This document shows positions 35,853 through 45,691 of a stretch of 64,000 nt of DNA, piece after piece. Position 1 is the first letter of the stretch; each line of letters begins with the position of its first letter. Below the pieces are notes generated by a model. It made no database searches, was not told the DNA's origin, and worked only from the letters and a program-made list of their open reading frames with translations. The translations under genes and the position numbers were made by a program. Source of the stretch: CAYRAV01 sp964422365 (GTDB lineage Bacteria; Bacillota; Clostridia; Lachnospirales; Lachnospiraceae); contig CAYRAV010000010.1 in the NCBI GenBank assembly GCA_964422365.1, forward strand, positions 9,401 through 73,400. Reading direction: 5' to 3'.

Positions 35853-38147
35853 ATGAGTGAAATTGGAAAAAAAGAAATCGGGCTGGGCATAGTTGGTTTG
35901 TTATTAGGACGAGTGTTATTGTTTTCTATGAATCCTATGGCAGCTGGTTATTTTATTGCATTATGCGGGCAGAGAAAATGCAGGATATTATATTTGGCTG
36001 CAATTAGCATTGGGATGGCAATGGTAATGCCGCCTGTTAAATTATTTACATATATCGCAACAATGATGTTGGTGTTGTTTGTTATTAGTGCTGCTGAGAA
36101 AAAAGGAAGAATATTATCTACACTGCAAAGTGGTGGAATGGCAGCTGTTTTTATGTTTATGATAGAACTGGCAGGAAGAGGAGTATCTGAGTTAACACAG
36201 GAGGATTTGATTGTGTTGACAGTAGAAGCAGGAATGATTTTAATTAGTTCCTATTTATTTGAGGTAGGTATCCATTATATTTTTCATTGTAAAAAGGGAC
36301 AGCCTATGAACAATGAAGAAGTCATTAGCATTATTCTGCTTGTGGGAATTGCTATTTATGGTATGCCTGTTATTACTGTGTATCGTTTTTCTGTTATTGA
36401 AACAGCAGTGTTTCTTACACTACTGTTTCTTGGGTACAAGTATGGTGCCGGTGCAGGAACAATAGCAGGTGTTGTATGTGGTACGATTGTATATCTGAAG
36501 AATGGAGGAGACAGTTGGATTGGCACTTACTGTTTTTTGGGTTTTTGCAGCGGATTATTTAGAAAAACAGGAAAAGTACTGACAGCAGTGGTAATTGCAG
36601 TTTGTTATGCCGGACTTGGGATATACTGGCAGACAGAGTTGTTTGCCTTAGAAAATATAAGGGGATTTGCATCTGCTGCATTGCTTTTTTTATTGCTGCC
36701 TGGGAAGTGGACAAAACCAGTGGAAGCAAGCGGTTACTGGCACTGGGAAAATAGTTTTGCAAAGCAGACCCTGCAGCTGGTTACTAAAAGAAAGTTGACA
36801 GAATTCTCAGAATCTTTCCGGCAGCTGGCAAAGACATTTTATTCTATTGCAGATCCAAAACCCAGATTAGAGAAAAGAGATATGGATATGGTACTAGAAG
36901 AATTAACACAAAATCTCTGCAGTCAGTGTGAAAAGAGCAATCGATGTTTAGGTTATACCAGACATGAGAGATACCAGACTTCATTATCTATGTTAGAGGC
37001 GGTGAATGAAAAAGGGTGTGTTTTAGAGGGGGATCTGCCAAGAGACTTTTCTAATAAATGCTCTTATCTGGATACATTTGTACAGGAGGCAAACCGTGAA
37101 TTAGAGTTTGCCAAATTGAACTTAAACTGGAAAAACCGAATGGCAGAGAGCAGGGAAGCCATTGCGGACCAGTTAGAGGCAGTAGGAAATTTATTAGAAG
37201 AATTCTCAGTAGAGTTATATGAGATGGAAGATATCTCCTCAGAAACAGAACAAGCAATCAGAGCTGTGTTAAAGAGAAACTTTGTAGATTTAAAAAAGAT
37301 TGCTGTATTAGAAAAGAAAAATAAAAAACAGGAATTGTACTTGTCTGCAAGGGCAAAAAAGGGGAGATGTGTATCTACTCGCGAGGTGGCATCCTATGTG
37401 GGAGAAGTAATGAAGAAAAGATTTCGTCCTGCATTAGAGAGTAAAAATATTTTGTCAGAGGAATATGAGAGAATTGTTTTAGTAGAGGACACTAATTTTA
37501 AGGTTTTAACAGGGATTGCAAGAAGGAATAAAGATGGGGAAGAAGTATGTGGGGATAATTTTTCGTTTACCCAGTTAGAAACAGGTGAAATGATTATGAC
37601 ACTGGCAGATGGAATGGGTGCAGGTGTGGGTGCCTGTGAGGAAAGCTGTTCTGTGGTAGAACTGCTAGAGCAGTTTATGGAAGCGGGATTTAAAGAAGAA
37701 ATGGCAATTCGGCTTATTAATTCCATACTGGTATTAAAGTCAAATGAGCAGACATTCTCTACATTAGATATGGCAGTTATTAATCTGTTTACCGGAATCT
37801 GTGATTTTATTAAAATTGGGGCGGCAACCACTTTTATTAAGAGGAATGACTGGGTGGAAAGTATTTCTGCACATACAATGCCAATTGGTGTATTCAATCA
37901 GGTTGATTATGATAATGTTTCAAAGAAGTTATACGATGGAGATTACATTATTATGGTAAGTGACGGAGTGCTGGATGCGGTAGAGGAACCAAAGGAAGAA
38001 TTTATAGAACAGCTGTTATTAAATACAAAAGTATGTACACCCCGGGAGATTGCCAATATGATATTAAGAGAAGCAGAGAAGAGGAATGAGAATATGGCGA
38101 TGGATGATATGACAGTGATGGTAGCAGGAATATGGAAAAAAGGTTAG
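35853..38147 (+). CDS. spoIIE: Stage II sporulation protein E (serine phosphatase)
   Basis: 764 residues. Ten hydrophobic segments (about 10-300), a central coiled region (about 310-520) and a C-terminal PP2C phosphatase (about 550-764). PP2C metal sites: EEVCGDNFSF, TLADGMGAG, VSDGVLDAV and MAMDDMTVM. At asymmetric septation SpoIIE dephosphorylates SpoIIAA and thereby frees sigma-F in the forespore. It shows that the organism has the sporulation programme. Start at the ATG after GAGAAGGAGAG. TATAAT stands at 35815-35820 with only a poor -35, as for Spo0A-activated genes. tilS, hpt and ftsH follow as in other Clostridia. Confidence 0.95.
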   Translation: MSEIGKKEIGLGIVGLLLGRVLLFSMNPMAAGYFIALCGQRKCRILYLAAISIGMAMVMPPVKLFTYIATMMLVLFVISAAEKKGRILSTLQSGGMAAVFMFMIELAGRGVSELTQEDLIVLTVEAGMILISSYLFEVGIHYIFHCKKGQPMNNEEVISIILLVGIAIYGMPVITVYRFSVIETAVFLTLLFLGYKYGAGAGTIAGVVCGTIVYLKNGGDSWIGTYCFLGFCSGLFRKTGKVLTAVVIAVCYAGLGIYWQTELFALENIRGFASAALLFLLLPGKWTKPVEASGYWHWENSFAKQTLQLVTKRKLTEFSESFRQLAKTFYSIADPKPRLEKRDMDMVLEELTQNLCSQCEKSNRCLGYTRHERYQTSLSMLEAVNEKGCVLEGDLPRDFSNKCSYLDTFVQEANRELEFAKLNLNWKNRMAESREAIADQLEAVGNLLEEFSVELYEMEDISSETEQAIRAVLKRNFVDLKKIAVLEKKNKKQELYLSARAKKGRCVSTREVASYVGEVMKKRFRPALESKNILSEEYERIVLVEDTNFKVLTGIARRNKDGEEVCGDNFSFTQLETGEMIMTLADGMGAGVGACEESCSVVELLEQFMEAGFKEEMAIRLINSILVLKSNEQTFSTLDMAVINLFTGICDFIKIGAATTFIKRNDWVESISAHTMPIGVFNQVDYDNVSKKLYDGDYIIMVSDGVLDAVEEPKEEFIEQLLLNTKVCTPREIANMILREAEKRNENMAMDDMTVMVAGIWKKG

Positions 38148-38292
38148 ATATCAAAAGATGAATGGCATGAAAAGCAAATGCAGTTTATATGAAAGAATAA
38201 AAGCCATTTGTTGAAAATATGCAGAAAGGGAGGTAGAATAAAAAAGTGAAAAGATATTATAGTAATATATACTGAAAAATACGGAGGATATT

Positions 38293-39789
38293 ATGAAGCA
38301 GGTACTGATGGATATAATGGACAAACATATGATAGAGAGGGGAGACAGAGTTGTAGCTGGTGTTTCTGGCGGAGCAGATTCTGTCTGCCTGTTTTTTCTT
38401 TTATTGGCACTTAAAGAGAACGTGGAGTTTGAGTTTATTGTGGTGCATATCAATCATCAGATTCGGGGAGAGGAAGCATTAGAAGATCAGAGATATGTGG
38501 AGAAAATCTGTGAGGAAAATCAAGTGCCGGTTATCATTGTAACAAAAGATGTAAAAGCTATTGCAAAGGAGGGCAGGCTGTCGGAGGAAGAGGCAGGAAG
38601 GCAGGTCCGTTATCAGGCATTTGAACAGGTGTTAAAAGAATGGAAGGGGAATAAAATTGCTTTGGCGCATCATAAAAATGACCAGGCAGAAACTGTTTTA
38701 TGGAATCTGGTCAGAGGAAGCGGTCTGAAGGGGATGGCAGGGATGAAACCACAGAGAGACTGCTTTATCAGACCACTATTGTCTGTTACAAGGGATGAAA
38801 TTGAAGACTATCTGTCGAAAAGGAATATTTCTTATCAGACAGACAGTACAAATAAAACATTAGAGTATACAAGAAATAAAATCAGACTTAAGGTTTTGCC
38901 GTACTTTGTCAGTGAATTAAACGGAAGGGCAGTAGAGCATATTGCAAATACAGCAGAGATTTTTTCGGAGCTTCAGGATTTTGTTGACCGGACTGTAGCA
39001 CAGGCATGGGACAGAGTGGTAAGAAACAAGAGAGAGTGCTATCTGTTAGAAGCAGAGGCATTTTTTGCACAGGATATTGTTATCCAGAAAGCAATTTTGC
39101 AAAGGGTGCTGGCTTTCTGTGCAAATGGGTTAAAAGATATTACAAGTGAGCATATTGTAATATTGAGGAAGTTATTTTTAAGAGAAGTAGGAAAGCAGGT
39201 ACAATTGCCAAGAGGAGTTAAAGCAGTAAAGAATTATGATGGCATTGCCATTTTTTCAATGCCAAAAATAGAAGGAAAGCGGGCGGGGGAAATATTTCCA
39301 GACGTAACACAAACAGAAGTTTTTCTTGTTATTCCAGGAACAGTTGAGCTCAAAAGAGATAATATAATGGTAGAATGTAGTGTAATGAACCGCAGTGTAT
39401 TTGATAAAATTATTTCAAAAACGAAAGAAAATTCTAAAAAAAATATAATAAATTCCAAAAATTACTGTACGAAATGGTTCGATTATGATAAAATAGGCAA
39501 TACGGTTTCCTTACGAAATCAGAGAAATGGTGATGTTTTGCAAATTGGTAGAAATGGAGAACATAAAAAATTAAACCGTTTTTTTATTGACCGGAAGATT
39601 CCAAGAGAAGAAAGAGCGGCAATTTGGATGTTAGCAGAAAAACAGGAAATCATATGGGTAATCGGGCATAGAATAAGCGAGGGTTACCGCGTGACAGATG
39701 CAACTGAAAATGTTTTGCAGGTTACAGTTAGTTTTACAAATAGTGACAATCGTCAAAAGAAGATAGTTTATGATACAGGGGAAAATTAA
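38293..39789 (+). CDS. tilS: tRNA(Ile)-lysidine synthase
   Basis: 498 residues. It attaches lysine to C34 of tRNA-Ile(CAU), so that it reads AUA. The PP-loop is GVSGGADSVC (about 24-33), followed by HINHQIRGEEA, LAHHKNDQAET and GSGLKGMAGM, then the substrate-binding domain and the C-terminal TilS_C domain (about 385-470, LRNQRNGDVLQIGR). ATG follows GGAGG. It lies 145 bases after spoIIE. Confidence 0.95.
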   Translation: MKQVLMDIMDKHMIERGDRVVAGVSGGADSVCLFFLLLALKENVEFEFIVVHINHQIRGEEALEDQRYVEKICEENQVPVIIVTKDVKAIAKEGRLSEEEAGRQVRYQAFEQVLKEWKGNKIALAHHKNDQAETVLWNLVRGSGLKGMAGMKPQRDCFIRPLLSVTRDEIEDYLSKRNISYQTDSTNKTLEYTRNKIRLKVLPYFVSELNGRAVEHIANTAEIFSELQDFVDRTVAQAWDRVVRNKRECYLLEAEAFFAQDIVIQKAILQRVLAFCANGLKDITSEHIVILRKLFLREVGKQVQLPRGVKAVKNYDGIAIFSMPKIEGKRAGEIFPDVTQTEVFLVIPGTVELKRDNIMVECSVMNRSVFDKIISKTKENSKKNIINSKNYCTKWFDYDKIGNTVSLRNQRNGDVLQIGRNGEHKKLNRFFIDRKIPREERAAIWMLAEKQEIIWVIGHRISEGYRVTDATENVLQVTVSFTNSDNRQKKIVYDTGEN

Positions 39790-39807
39790 ATGAGGAGATG
39801 ATGAAAC

Positions 39808-40320
39808 TTGGAGATAAAGACACTCATTTCTCAGAAAGAGGTAGAGAAAAGAATTTCTGAACTTGCAGTGCAGATTAATCATGATTATATGGGAAAAGAG
39901 CTGTATCTGATTTGTATTTTGAAAGGTAGTATATTTTTTACCTGCCAGCTTGCAAAAGAATTAACGATGCCTGTCAGTATGGGTTTTATGTCGGTTTCCA
40001 GTTATGGAGATGATATGGTCAGTTCAAAAAAAGTAACCATAAAAAAAGATTTAGAAGAAGATATTGCAGGAAAAGAGGTTCTGATTATAGAAGATATTAT
40101 TGATACAGGTCTTACCATGAATTGTCTGAAACAAATCTTATCAGAGAGAAAGCCTGCAGGATTGAAAGTATGTGCATTGCTGAATAAGGTCAGCAAGAGA
40201 CTGGTATCATTAGAGGTGGATTATACAGGCTTTGAAATACCTGATCAGTTTATAGTTGGTTATGGTATGGACTATGCACAGAAATACCGGAACTTACCAT
40301 ATATTGGTATGATTGAGTAA
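39808..40320 (+). CDS. hpt: Hypoxanthine phosphoribosyltransferase
   Basis: 170 residues. It salvages hypoxanthine and guanine to IMP and GMP with phosphoribosyl pyrophosphate, whose binding motif is VLIIEDIIDTGLT (about 91-103). LKGSIFFTCQLAKEL and VGYGMDYAQKYRNLPYIG are also family marks. The start is a TTG: no in-frame ATG or GTG exists between the preceding in-frame stop and the conserved core, and GAGGAG lies about 10 bases before the TTG. It overlaps nothing and is 18 bases after tilS. Confidence 0.94.
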   Translation: MEIKTLISQKEVEKRISELAVQINHDYMGKELYLICILKGSIFFTCQLAKELTMPVSMGFMSVSSYGDDMVSSKKVTIKKDLEEDIAGKEVLIIEDIIDTGLTMNCLKQILSERKPAGLKVCALLNKVSKRLVSLEVDYTGFEIPDQFIVGYGMDYAQKYRNLPYIGMIE

Positions 40321-40339
40321 ACATAAGGGAGGTTTTCAT

Positions 40340-42157
40340 TTGAAAAAACAAATAAGAATTAGTGGATTTTATATTGCAATGCTTGCTATTATTGTAATTG
40401 CAGTTCTGGTTTCGGGAGATTTTACATCCAGAAAAGGAAATTCATACACCTATGCACAGTTTGAGCAGGATATAAAAAATGGTTATGTGGCACAGGTAGA
40501 GATTGCTCAGAGCAGAGACATTCCTACCGGACAGGTTATGGTCACTTTGAATGATGGAAGGGAGCAAAAATCCTTTTATGTATCAGATGTTAACACAATT
40601 ATAGAAAAATTGCAGGAAGAAAAGATTGTTTATGTACTAAACAGTGTACCACAGCAAAGCATATGGATTACTATTTTGCCATATATAATAGGATTTATTG
40701 CAATTCTGGTTGTGATGTCTTTTCTGTCAAGTCAGATGGCAAGTGCCGGAGGCGGGAATTCTAAAATGATGAATTTTGGAAAAAGCCGTGCAAGAATGAC
40801 AACAAATGAGGCAAAGAATACTACATTTAAAAATGTGGCAGGATTAGAAGAGGAAAAAGAAGAATTACAGGAGATTGTAGATTTCTTAAAAGAACCAAGA
40901 AAATATACGGAAGTGGGGGCCAGAATTCCTAAAGGTGTTATCCTTGTAGGACCTCCGGGAACAGGTAAGACATTGCTTGCCAAAGCAGTTGCGGGAGAAG
41001 CAGGTGTACCGTTTTTTAGCATTTCAGGTTCTGATTTTGTAGAAATGTTTGTTGGTGTGGGTGCCTCCCGTGTAAGGGATTTGTTTGAAGATGCCAAGAG
41101 AAATGCCCCTTGTATTATATTTATTGATGAAATTGATGCAGTTGCAAGGCGGAGAGGTGCAGGTCTTGGAGGCGGACATGATGAAAGAGAACAAACTTTG
41201 AATCAGATGTTGGTAGAGATGGACGGTTTTGGTGTCAATGAAGGTATTATTGTAATGGCAGCCACCAACCGTGTTGATATTCTTGACCCTGCAATTCTGC
41301 GTCCGGGACGTTTTGATAGAAAAGTTGCAGTAGGACGTCCGGATGTAAAAGGAAGAGAAGAAATCTTAAGAGTGCATGCTAAGAATAAACCAATGGCAGA
41401 AGATGTAAATATAGAAACAGTAGCCCGCACTACCGCAGGATTTACAGGAGCTGATTTGGAAAATTTATTAAATGAATCAGCAATTGCTGCTGCAAAAGAG
41501 AATCGTAAATTTATCAAAAGTTCAGATATTGAAAGGTCATTTATCAAAGTAGGAATCGGTGCAGAGAAGAAAAGCCGTGTTATTTCAGAAAAAGAAAAGA
41601 AAATCACTGCTTATCATGAGGCAGGGCATGCAATTTTATTCCATGTGCTTCCGGATGTGGGACCAGTGTACACGGTATCAATTATACCAACAGGAATGGG
41701 GGCAGCAGGTTATACAATGCCTCTTCCTGAAAAAGATGAAATGTTCAATACAAAAGGTAAGATGATGCAGGATATCGTTGTTTCTCTTGGAGGGCGTATT
41801 GCAGAGGAAATGATTTTTGATGATATTACTACAGGTGCTTCTCAGGATATTAAGCAGGCAACTGCAAAAGCACGTGCTATGGTTACAAAATATGGTTTTT
41901 CAGAGGAATTGGGTTTGATTAATTACGAAACAGAAGATGATGAAGTATTCATTGGACGTGATATTGCACATACAAAGAATTACAGTGAAAAAGTAGCAGA
42001 TATCATTGATGTGGAAGTGAAAAAAATTATTGATGAGTGTTATGAGAACGCAAAGAGAATCTTAACAGAGCATGAGAATATACTGCATAAATGTGCAGAA
42101 TTATTGATTGAAAAAGAGAGAATCACACGAGAAGAGTTTGAAGCATTGTTTTCATAA
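40340..42157 (+). CDS. ftsH: ATP-dependent zinc metalloprotease FtsH
   Basis: 605 residues. A membrane-bound AAA protease that degrades regulatory and misassembled membrane proteins. Two membrane helices (about 6-25 and 112-134) flank the external domain. AAA core: Walker A GPPGTGKT, Walker B IIFIDEIDAV, SRH region with AATNRVDILDPAILRPGRFD. Zinc site HEAGH near 425 plus the distal Asp region. The TTG at 40340 is the better start, since GGGAGG precedes it by 7 bases; the frame can open 9 codons earlier over the hpt end but has no site there. Confidence 0.96.
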   Translation: MKKQIRISGFYIAMLAIIVIAVLVSGDFTSRKGNSYTYAQFEQDIKNGYVAQVEIAQSRDIPTGQVMVTLNDGREQKSFYVSDVNTIIEKLQEEKIVYVLNSVPQQSIWITILPYIIGFIAILVVMSFLSSQMASAGGGNSKMMNFGKSRARMTTNEAKNTTFKNVAGLEEEKEELQEIVDFLKEPRKYTEVGARIPKGVILVGPPGTGKTLLAKAVAGEAGVPFFSISGSDFVEMFVGVGASRVRDLFEDAKRNAPCIIFIDEIDAVARRRGAGLGGGHDEREQTLNQMLVEMDGFGVNEGIIVMAATNRVDILDPAILRPGRFDRKVAVGRPDVKGREEILRVHAKNKPMAEDVNIETVARTTAGFTGADLENLLNESAIAAAKENRKFIKSSDIERSFIKVGIGAEKKSRVISEKEKKITAYHEAGHAILFHVLPDVGPVYTVSIIPTGMGAAGYTMPLPEKDEMFNTKGKMMQDIVVSLGGRIAEEMIFDDITTGASQDIKQATAKARAMVTKYGFSEELGLINYETEDDEVFIGRDIAHTKNYSEKVADIIDVEVKKIIDECYENAKRILTEHENILHKCAELLIEKERITREEFEALFS

Positions 42158-42162
42158 AAAAG

Positions 42163-42201
42163 AAAAAGTAATGGGAATTTTATCATTCCATTACTTTTTT
42201 T
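42163..42201 (+). terminator. Terminator of the spoIIE-ftsH cluster
   Basis: Arms AAAAAGTAATGGGAA/TTCCATTACTTTTT around an A/T-rich loop, ending in a T-run 6 bases after ftsH. Confidence 0.9.
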
Positions 42202-42550
42202 GTTATATTGAAGTAAGTTTCATAAGGTTGTGTTTTTTTGATAATGTAGAAAAGTAACAGCATTTTCGTAATAGGGGGAAGAGACAATAGAAGATATTCG
42301 GGATGTGGAATTAGCCCATCTATTTATGTAAAAACAATTAAATGTAACAAAATTGTAAAAAAATGTACATTTTTACATGGTAAATATTAACAAAATATAA
42401 ATAGTGTGTGAAAATGCACAAAAAAAGTAGATAAAAAAATAAAAGTTTGTGCACACTTATTCCAGCATTAATGATATACTAATAAGCGTAAACCCCAATA
42501 CATTATATAGTTTTTGCTACACCCCATTAGTAACAAAAATACCTTCTCCA
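42202..42550. other. Gene-free A/T-rich region, possible promoter of a small RNA
   Basis: No open frame is credible. TATACT near 42475 with no good -35 box precedes about 70 bases of unstructured sequence and then a strong orphan terminator, so a short transcript of about 100 bases is possible. A palindrome AAATGTACATTT lies near 42361. Confidence 0.3.
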
Positions 42551-42587
42551 AAAGAGGACAACGTTCGATGTTGTCCTCTTTTATTTT
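42551..42587 (+). terminator. Orphan rho-independent terminator
   Basis: Perfect 12-base arms AAAGAGGACAAC/GTTGTCCTCTTT around GTTCGAT, then a T-run. It lies 350 bases after the ftsH terminator and 200 before the next gene, so it ends some other transcript or attenuates the amylase gene. Confidence 0.85.
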
Positions 42588-42786
42588 GCCAGTTTTGATT
42601 TTGAATCAAACTGGCTTTCCGTTTGGTCTGGATGGCTGAATGGTTACAATAGTTATAACAAATTCAAAAAAATCATTGTATATTCCAAGTAAGTATTATA
42701 AAATAATAAATAAAATAGTGGAAATCAGTCAGAAAAAATGTCTGCCTGAGAGATGGAGAAGTAAGGGACGAGGAGACAGAGTTATC

Positions 42787-44901
42787 ATGGATATGAATTT
42801 GAATTTTAGAGAATTATCAAAAAGCGAAAAGTTACACATGTATGTAAATAATATGACACAAATACTGAATCAAAGGGCATTGTTTAGTGATGGTACATCA
42901 GAGTACCGTATGCCGCCAGAACCAATGCCAAATGATAAAGTGAAGATTCGTTTTCGTACAGCAAAAGATAACGTGGATATTGTATATTTAGTAAAAAACA
43001 ATGAAAAGATTCCGATGAAAAAAATATATAATAACCGTTTGTTTGATTTTTATGAAGTAGAGATAGAATTATTAGGAGATCTCAAGGTAGAGTATTATTT
43101 TGAAATCAATTCAGGGCGTTTTGTATGTTATTATAACAGCAAAGGTGTATTTAGAACAATAGAACCATATTACAATTTCTTTATTAAACCAGGGTTTAAG
43201 ACACCGGATTGGGCAAAGGGTGCCGTATTTTACCAGATATATGTGGACCGTTTTTGTAATGGAGATCCAACCAATACAGTGGAAACAAATGAGTATCATT
43301 ATATTGGAGAAGGCACAAGGAAAATAGATGATTGGGGGAAATATCCTGCGGCAATGGGTGTAAGAGAATTCTATGGAGGAGATCTTCAGGGAATTATGAA
43401 TAAGTTGGATTACTTACAGGATTTAGGAGTAGAGGTTATTTATTTGAATCCTATTTTTGTATCGCCATCTAACCATAAATATGATATTCAGGACTATGAT
43501 TATGTAGATCCGCATTTTGGTAAGATTGTAAAAGATGAGGGGGATTTGCTGCCGGAAGGAGAGCACAGAAATTCTTTGGCAAGCCGTTATATCTGCAGGG
43601 TTACAGATAAAGAAAATTTAGAAGCAAGCAATCAATTATTTATAGAACTGGTAGAGGAAATCCATAAAAGAGGCATGAAAATTATTTTGGATGGTGTATT
43701 CAATCATTGTGGTTCTTTTAATAAATGGTTGGACCGTGAATGTATCTATGAAGGCCAGGAGGGATACGAAAAAGGTGCATATATTAATGAGGACAGTCCA
43801 TATAAGAGCTTTTTTAAATTCCGTGAATCACAGTGGCCGTATAATGATAAATATGATGGCTGGTGGGGACATGATACCCTTCCTAAATTAAACTATGAAG
43901 ATTCGCCAAAATTATTCGAATATATTATGCGTATTGCAAAAAAGTGGGTATCACCGCCTTATAATGTAGATGGATGGAGATTGGATGTTGCAGCAGATTT
44001 AGGACATTCTAATGAGTATAACCATTATTTCTGGAAAAGTTTTAGAAAATCTGTGAAGGAGGCTAATCCAGATGCAATTATTCTGGCGGAACACTATGGA
44101 GACCCCACTTCATGGCTGCAAGGAGATGAGTGGGATACAGTAATGAACTATGATGCATTTATGGAACCGCTTACATGGTTTTTAACGGGTGTAGAAAAGC
44201 ACAGTGATGAATATCGCGAAGATTTATTGAGTAATCAGGATGCATTTTTTGGTTCTATGGAACACCATATGACAAGATTTAATACACAGTCATTGCAGGT
44301 GTCCATGAATGAGTTAAGTAATCATGACCATTCCAGATTTTTAACAAGAACAAACCGCAGAGTAGGACGGACTGCTTACTTAGGACCGGAAGCTGCCAAT
44401 CAGGGATTGAATAAAGCGGTTATGCGTGAGGCAGTAGTGATTCAGATGACATGGCCAGGTGCCCCAACGATTTATTATGGGGATGAAGCAGGTGTCTGTG
44501 GCTGGACCGATCCTGATAATAGAAGAACTTATCCGTGGGGACATGAGGACATGGAATTAATTGGTCTTCACAAAGAAGTGATTCGTATTCATAAAGAATA
44601 TCAGGTATTTAAGACAGGCTCTATCAAATTCCTTTATGGTTCTTATGGCGTGATTGGTTATGGAAGATTCGATGGTCAAAATCAGATGGTAATAGCTGTA
44701 AACAATAACAGTGGAGATGTGACAATTAAGATTCCTGTATGGGAAATTGGAATCGCAGAAGATAGCCAGATGGTTCGTTTGATTATGACATATACAGAAG
44801 GATATAATTTAGAAGCAGTTACTTATCAGATTGAAGAAGGGATACTTACTTTGCCATTGCCGCCGTTTTCCAGTATGATTATTAAGAATATTGGAGTTTA
44901 A
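42787..44901 (+). CDS. GH13 alpha-amylase-family enzyme (neopullulanase/cyclomaltodextrinase-like)
   Basis: 704 residues, no signal peptide, hence cytoplasmic. An N-terminal beta domain (about 20-125) precedes the catalytic barrel (about 140-620). Conserved region I appears as DGVFNHCG, region II as GWRLDVAAD with the nucleophile Asp (about 399), region III as ILAEHYGD with the acid Glu (about 435) and region IV as LSNHDHSR. A C-terminal beta domain closes it. It would hydrolyse alpha-1,4 (and perhaps 1,6) links in maltodextrins taken up by the cell. The start is uncertain: GAGGAG precedes 42787 by about 12 bases, and the frame opens 49 codons earlier without a site. Confidence 0.88.
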   Translation: MDMNLNFRELSKSEKLHMYVNNMTQILNQRALFSDGTSEYRMPPEPMPNDKVKIRFRTAKDNVDIVYLVKNNEKIPMKKIYNNRLFDFYEVEIELLGDLKVEYYFEINSGRFVCYYNSKGVFRTIEPYYNFFIKPGFKTPDWAKGAVFYQIYVDRFCNGDPTNTVETNEYHYIGEGTRKIDDWGKYPAAMGVREFYGGDLQGIMNKLDYLQDLGVEVIYLNPIFVSPSNHKYDIQDYDYVDPHFGKIVKDEGDLLPEGEHRNSLASRYICRVTDKENLEASNQLFIELVEEIHKRGMKIILDGVFNHCGSFNKWLDRECIYEGQEGYEKGAYINEDSPYKSFFKFRESQWPYNDKYDGWWGHDTLPKLNYEDSPKLFEYIMRIAKKWVSPPYNVDGWRLDVAADLGHSNEYNHYFWKSFRKSVKEANPDAIILAEHYGDPTSWLQGDEWDTVMNYDAFMEPLTWFLTGVEKHSDEYREDLLSNQDAFFGSMEHHMTRFNTQSLQVSMNELSNHDHSRFLTRTNRRVGRTAYLGPEAANQGLNKAVMREAVVIQMTWPGAPTIYYGDEAGVCGWTDPDNRRTYPWGHEDMELIGLHKEVIRIHKEYQVFKTGSIKFLYGSYGVIGYGRFDGQNQMVIAVNNNSGDVTIKIPVWEIGIAEDSQMVRLIMTYTEGYNLEAVTYQIEEGILTLPLPPFSSMIIKNIGV

Positions 44902-44995
44902 TGGAATGTATCAGACTCTGGCATTTGCCGGAGTATGCAAAACGGCCAAAAAAGCTGCTGTTTATATCCGATTGACAAAAAATTTAAATTTGTTC

Positions 44996-45023
44996 TTGCA
45001 ATTTAAGAATTTTGTGGTATAAT
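44996..45023 (+). promoter_or_regulatory. Sigma-A promoter of the tRNA-Tyr/tRNA-Leu pair
   Basis: TTGCAA and TATAAT with a 16-base spacer, 23 bases before tRNA-Tyr. A second TTGACA lies upstream at 44972. Confidence 0.7.
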
Positions 45024-45045
45024 TTTATCTTGTCAGAACAAATAT

Positions 45046-45127
45046 GGATGGATTCCCGAGTGGCCAAAGGGGGCAGACTGTAAATCTGTTAGCTACGCTT
45101 TCGAAGGTTCGAATCCTTCTCCATCCA
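45046..45127 (+). tRNA. tRNA-Tyr (GTA)
   Basis: The acceptor arms GGATGGA/TCCATCC pair, the anticodon loop is CTGTAAA, and a long class II variable arm (TAGCTACGCTTTCG) is present, as expected for bacterial tRNA-Tyr. Confidence 0.96.
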
Positions 45128-45171
45128 TTTGTACATAAACAATAAGATAATATTGTTTGGTACTGATAATT

Positions 45172-45257
45172 GCCGGCGTGGCGGAACTGGCAGACGCCCA
45201 GGACTTAAAATCCTGTGGGATTAACTTCCCGTACCGGTTCGATTCCGGTCGCCGGCA
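45172..45257 (+). tRNA. tRNA-Leu (TAA)
   Basis: The acceptor arms GCCGGCG/CGCCGGC pair, the anticodon loop is CTTAAAA between CAGGA and TCCTG, with a long variable arm. It reads UUA/UUG. Confidence 0.96.
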
Positions 45258-45266
45258 TTGTTATTT

Positions 45267-45307
45267 TGGGGCTCAGCTCTTGTGAACAACGAGGGTTGGG
45301 CCTTTTT
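45267..45307 (+). terminator. Terminator of the tRNA pair
   Basis: GGGGCTCAGCTC pairs with GAGGGTTGGGCC with bulges, followed by a T-run 10 bases after tRNA-Leu. Confidence 0.75.
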
Positions 45308-45347
45308 GTTTTAACTACTCCATATATTTTGCAGGAATAAATGTAAC

Positions 45348-45420
45348 AGTTCATTTATGCAGAATCAATTGTGTGATATGCATGTGGGGTTTGTTCACTA
45401 GAGCGTGTTTGCTAAATTTG
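45348..45420. repeat. Dispersed intergenic repeat, copy D (short)
   Basis: GTAACAGTTCATTTATGCAG, then ATGCATGTGGGGTTTGTTCA and CTAGAGCGTGTTTG, matching the start of the composite repeat at 49712. The rest of the gap up to the chemoreceptor promoter is A/T-rich. Confidence 0.6.
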
Positions 45421-45546
45421 TGCAAATAATAATAGTAAATCAAGTTTACTGGGTGTGTAATGTGCATATTGATTAGTTTTAATCATTAATAACAAGAAAA
45501 AACTGTGCAAATTTATCAATAGAAAAACCTGAATATAGAAAAGTAG

Positions 45547-45575
45547 TTGAATAAAATAGACAAATATGGTATACT
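45547..45575 (+). promoter_or_regulatory. Sigma-A promoter of the second chemoreceptor
   Basis: TTGAAT and TATACT with a 17-base spacer, about 117 bases before the start codon. Confidence 0.65.
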
Positions 45576-45691
45576 AAGTAAAAAGATGCAAAGGAAAGCA
45601 GTATTTTTATTAAAAAAAACAGTAATAGGAAGGTATTTTTGCTTTCTAAAATATAATAGGGGGAAATTATTAAGAAACAGGGGTGGTCTTT

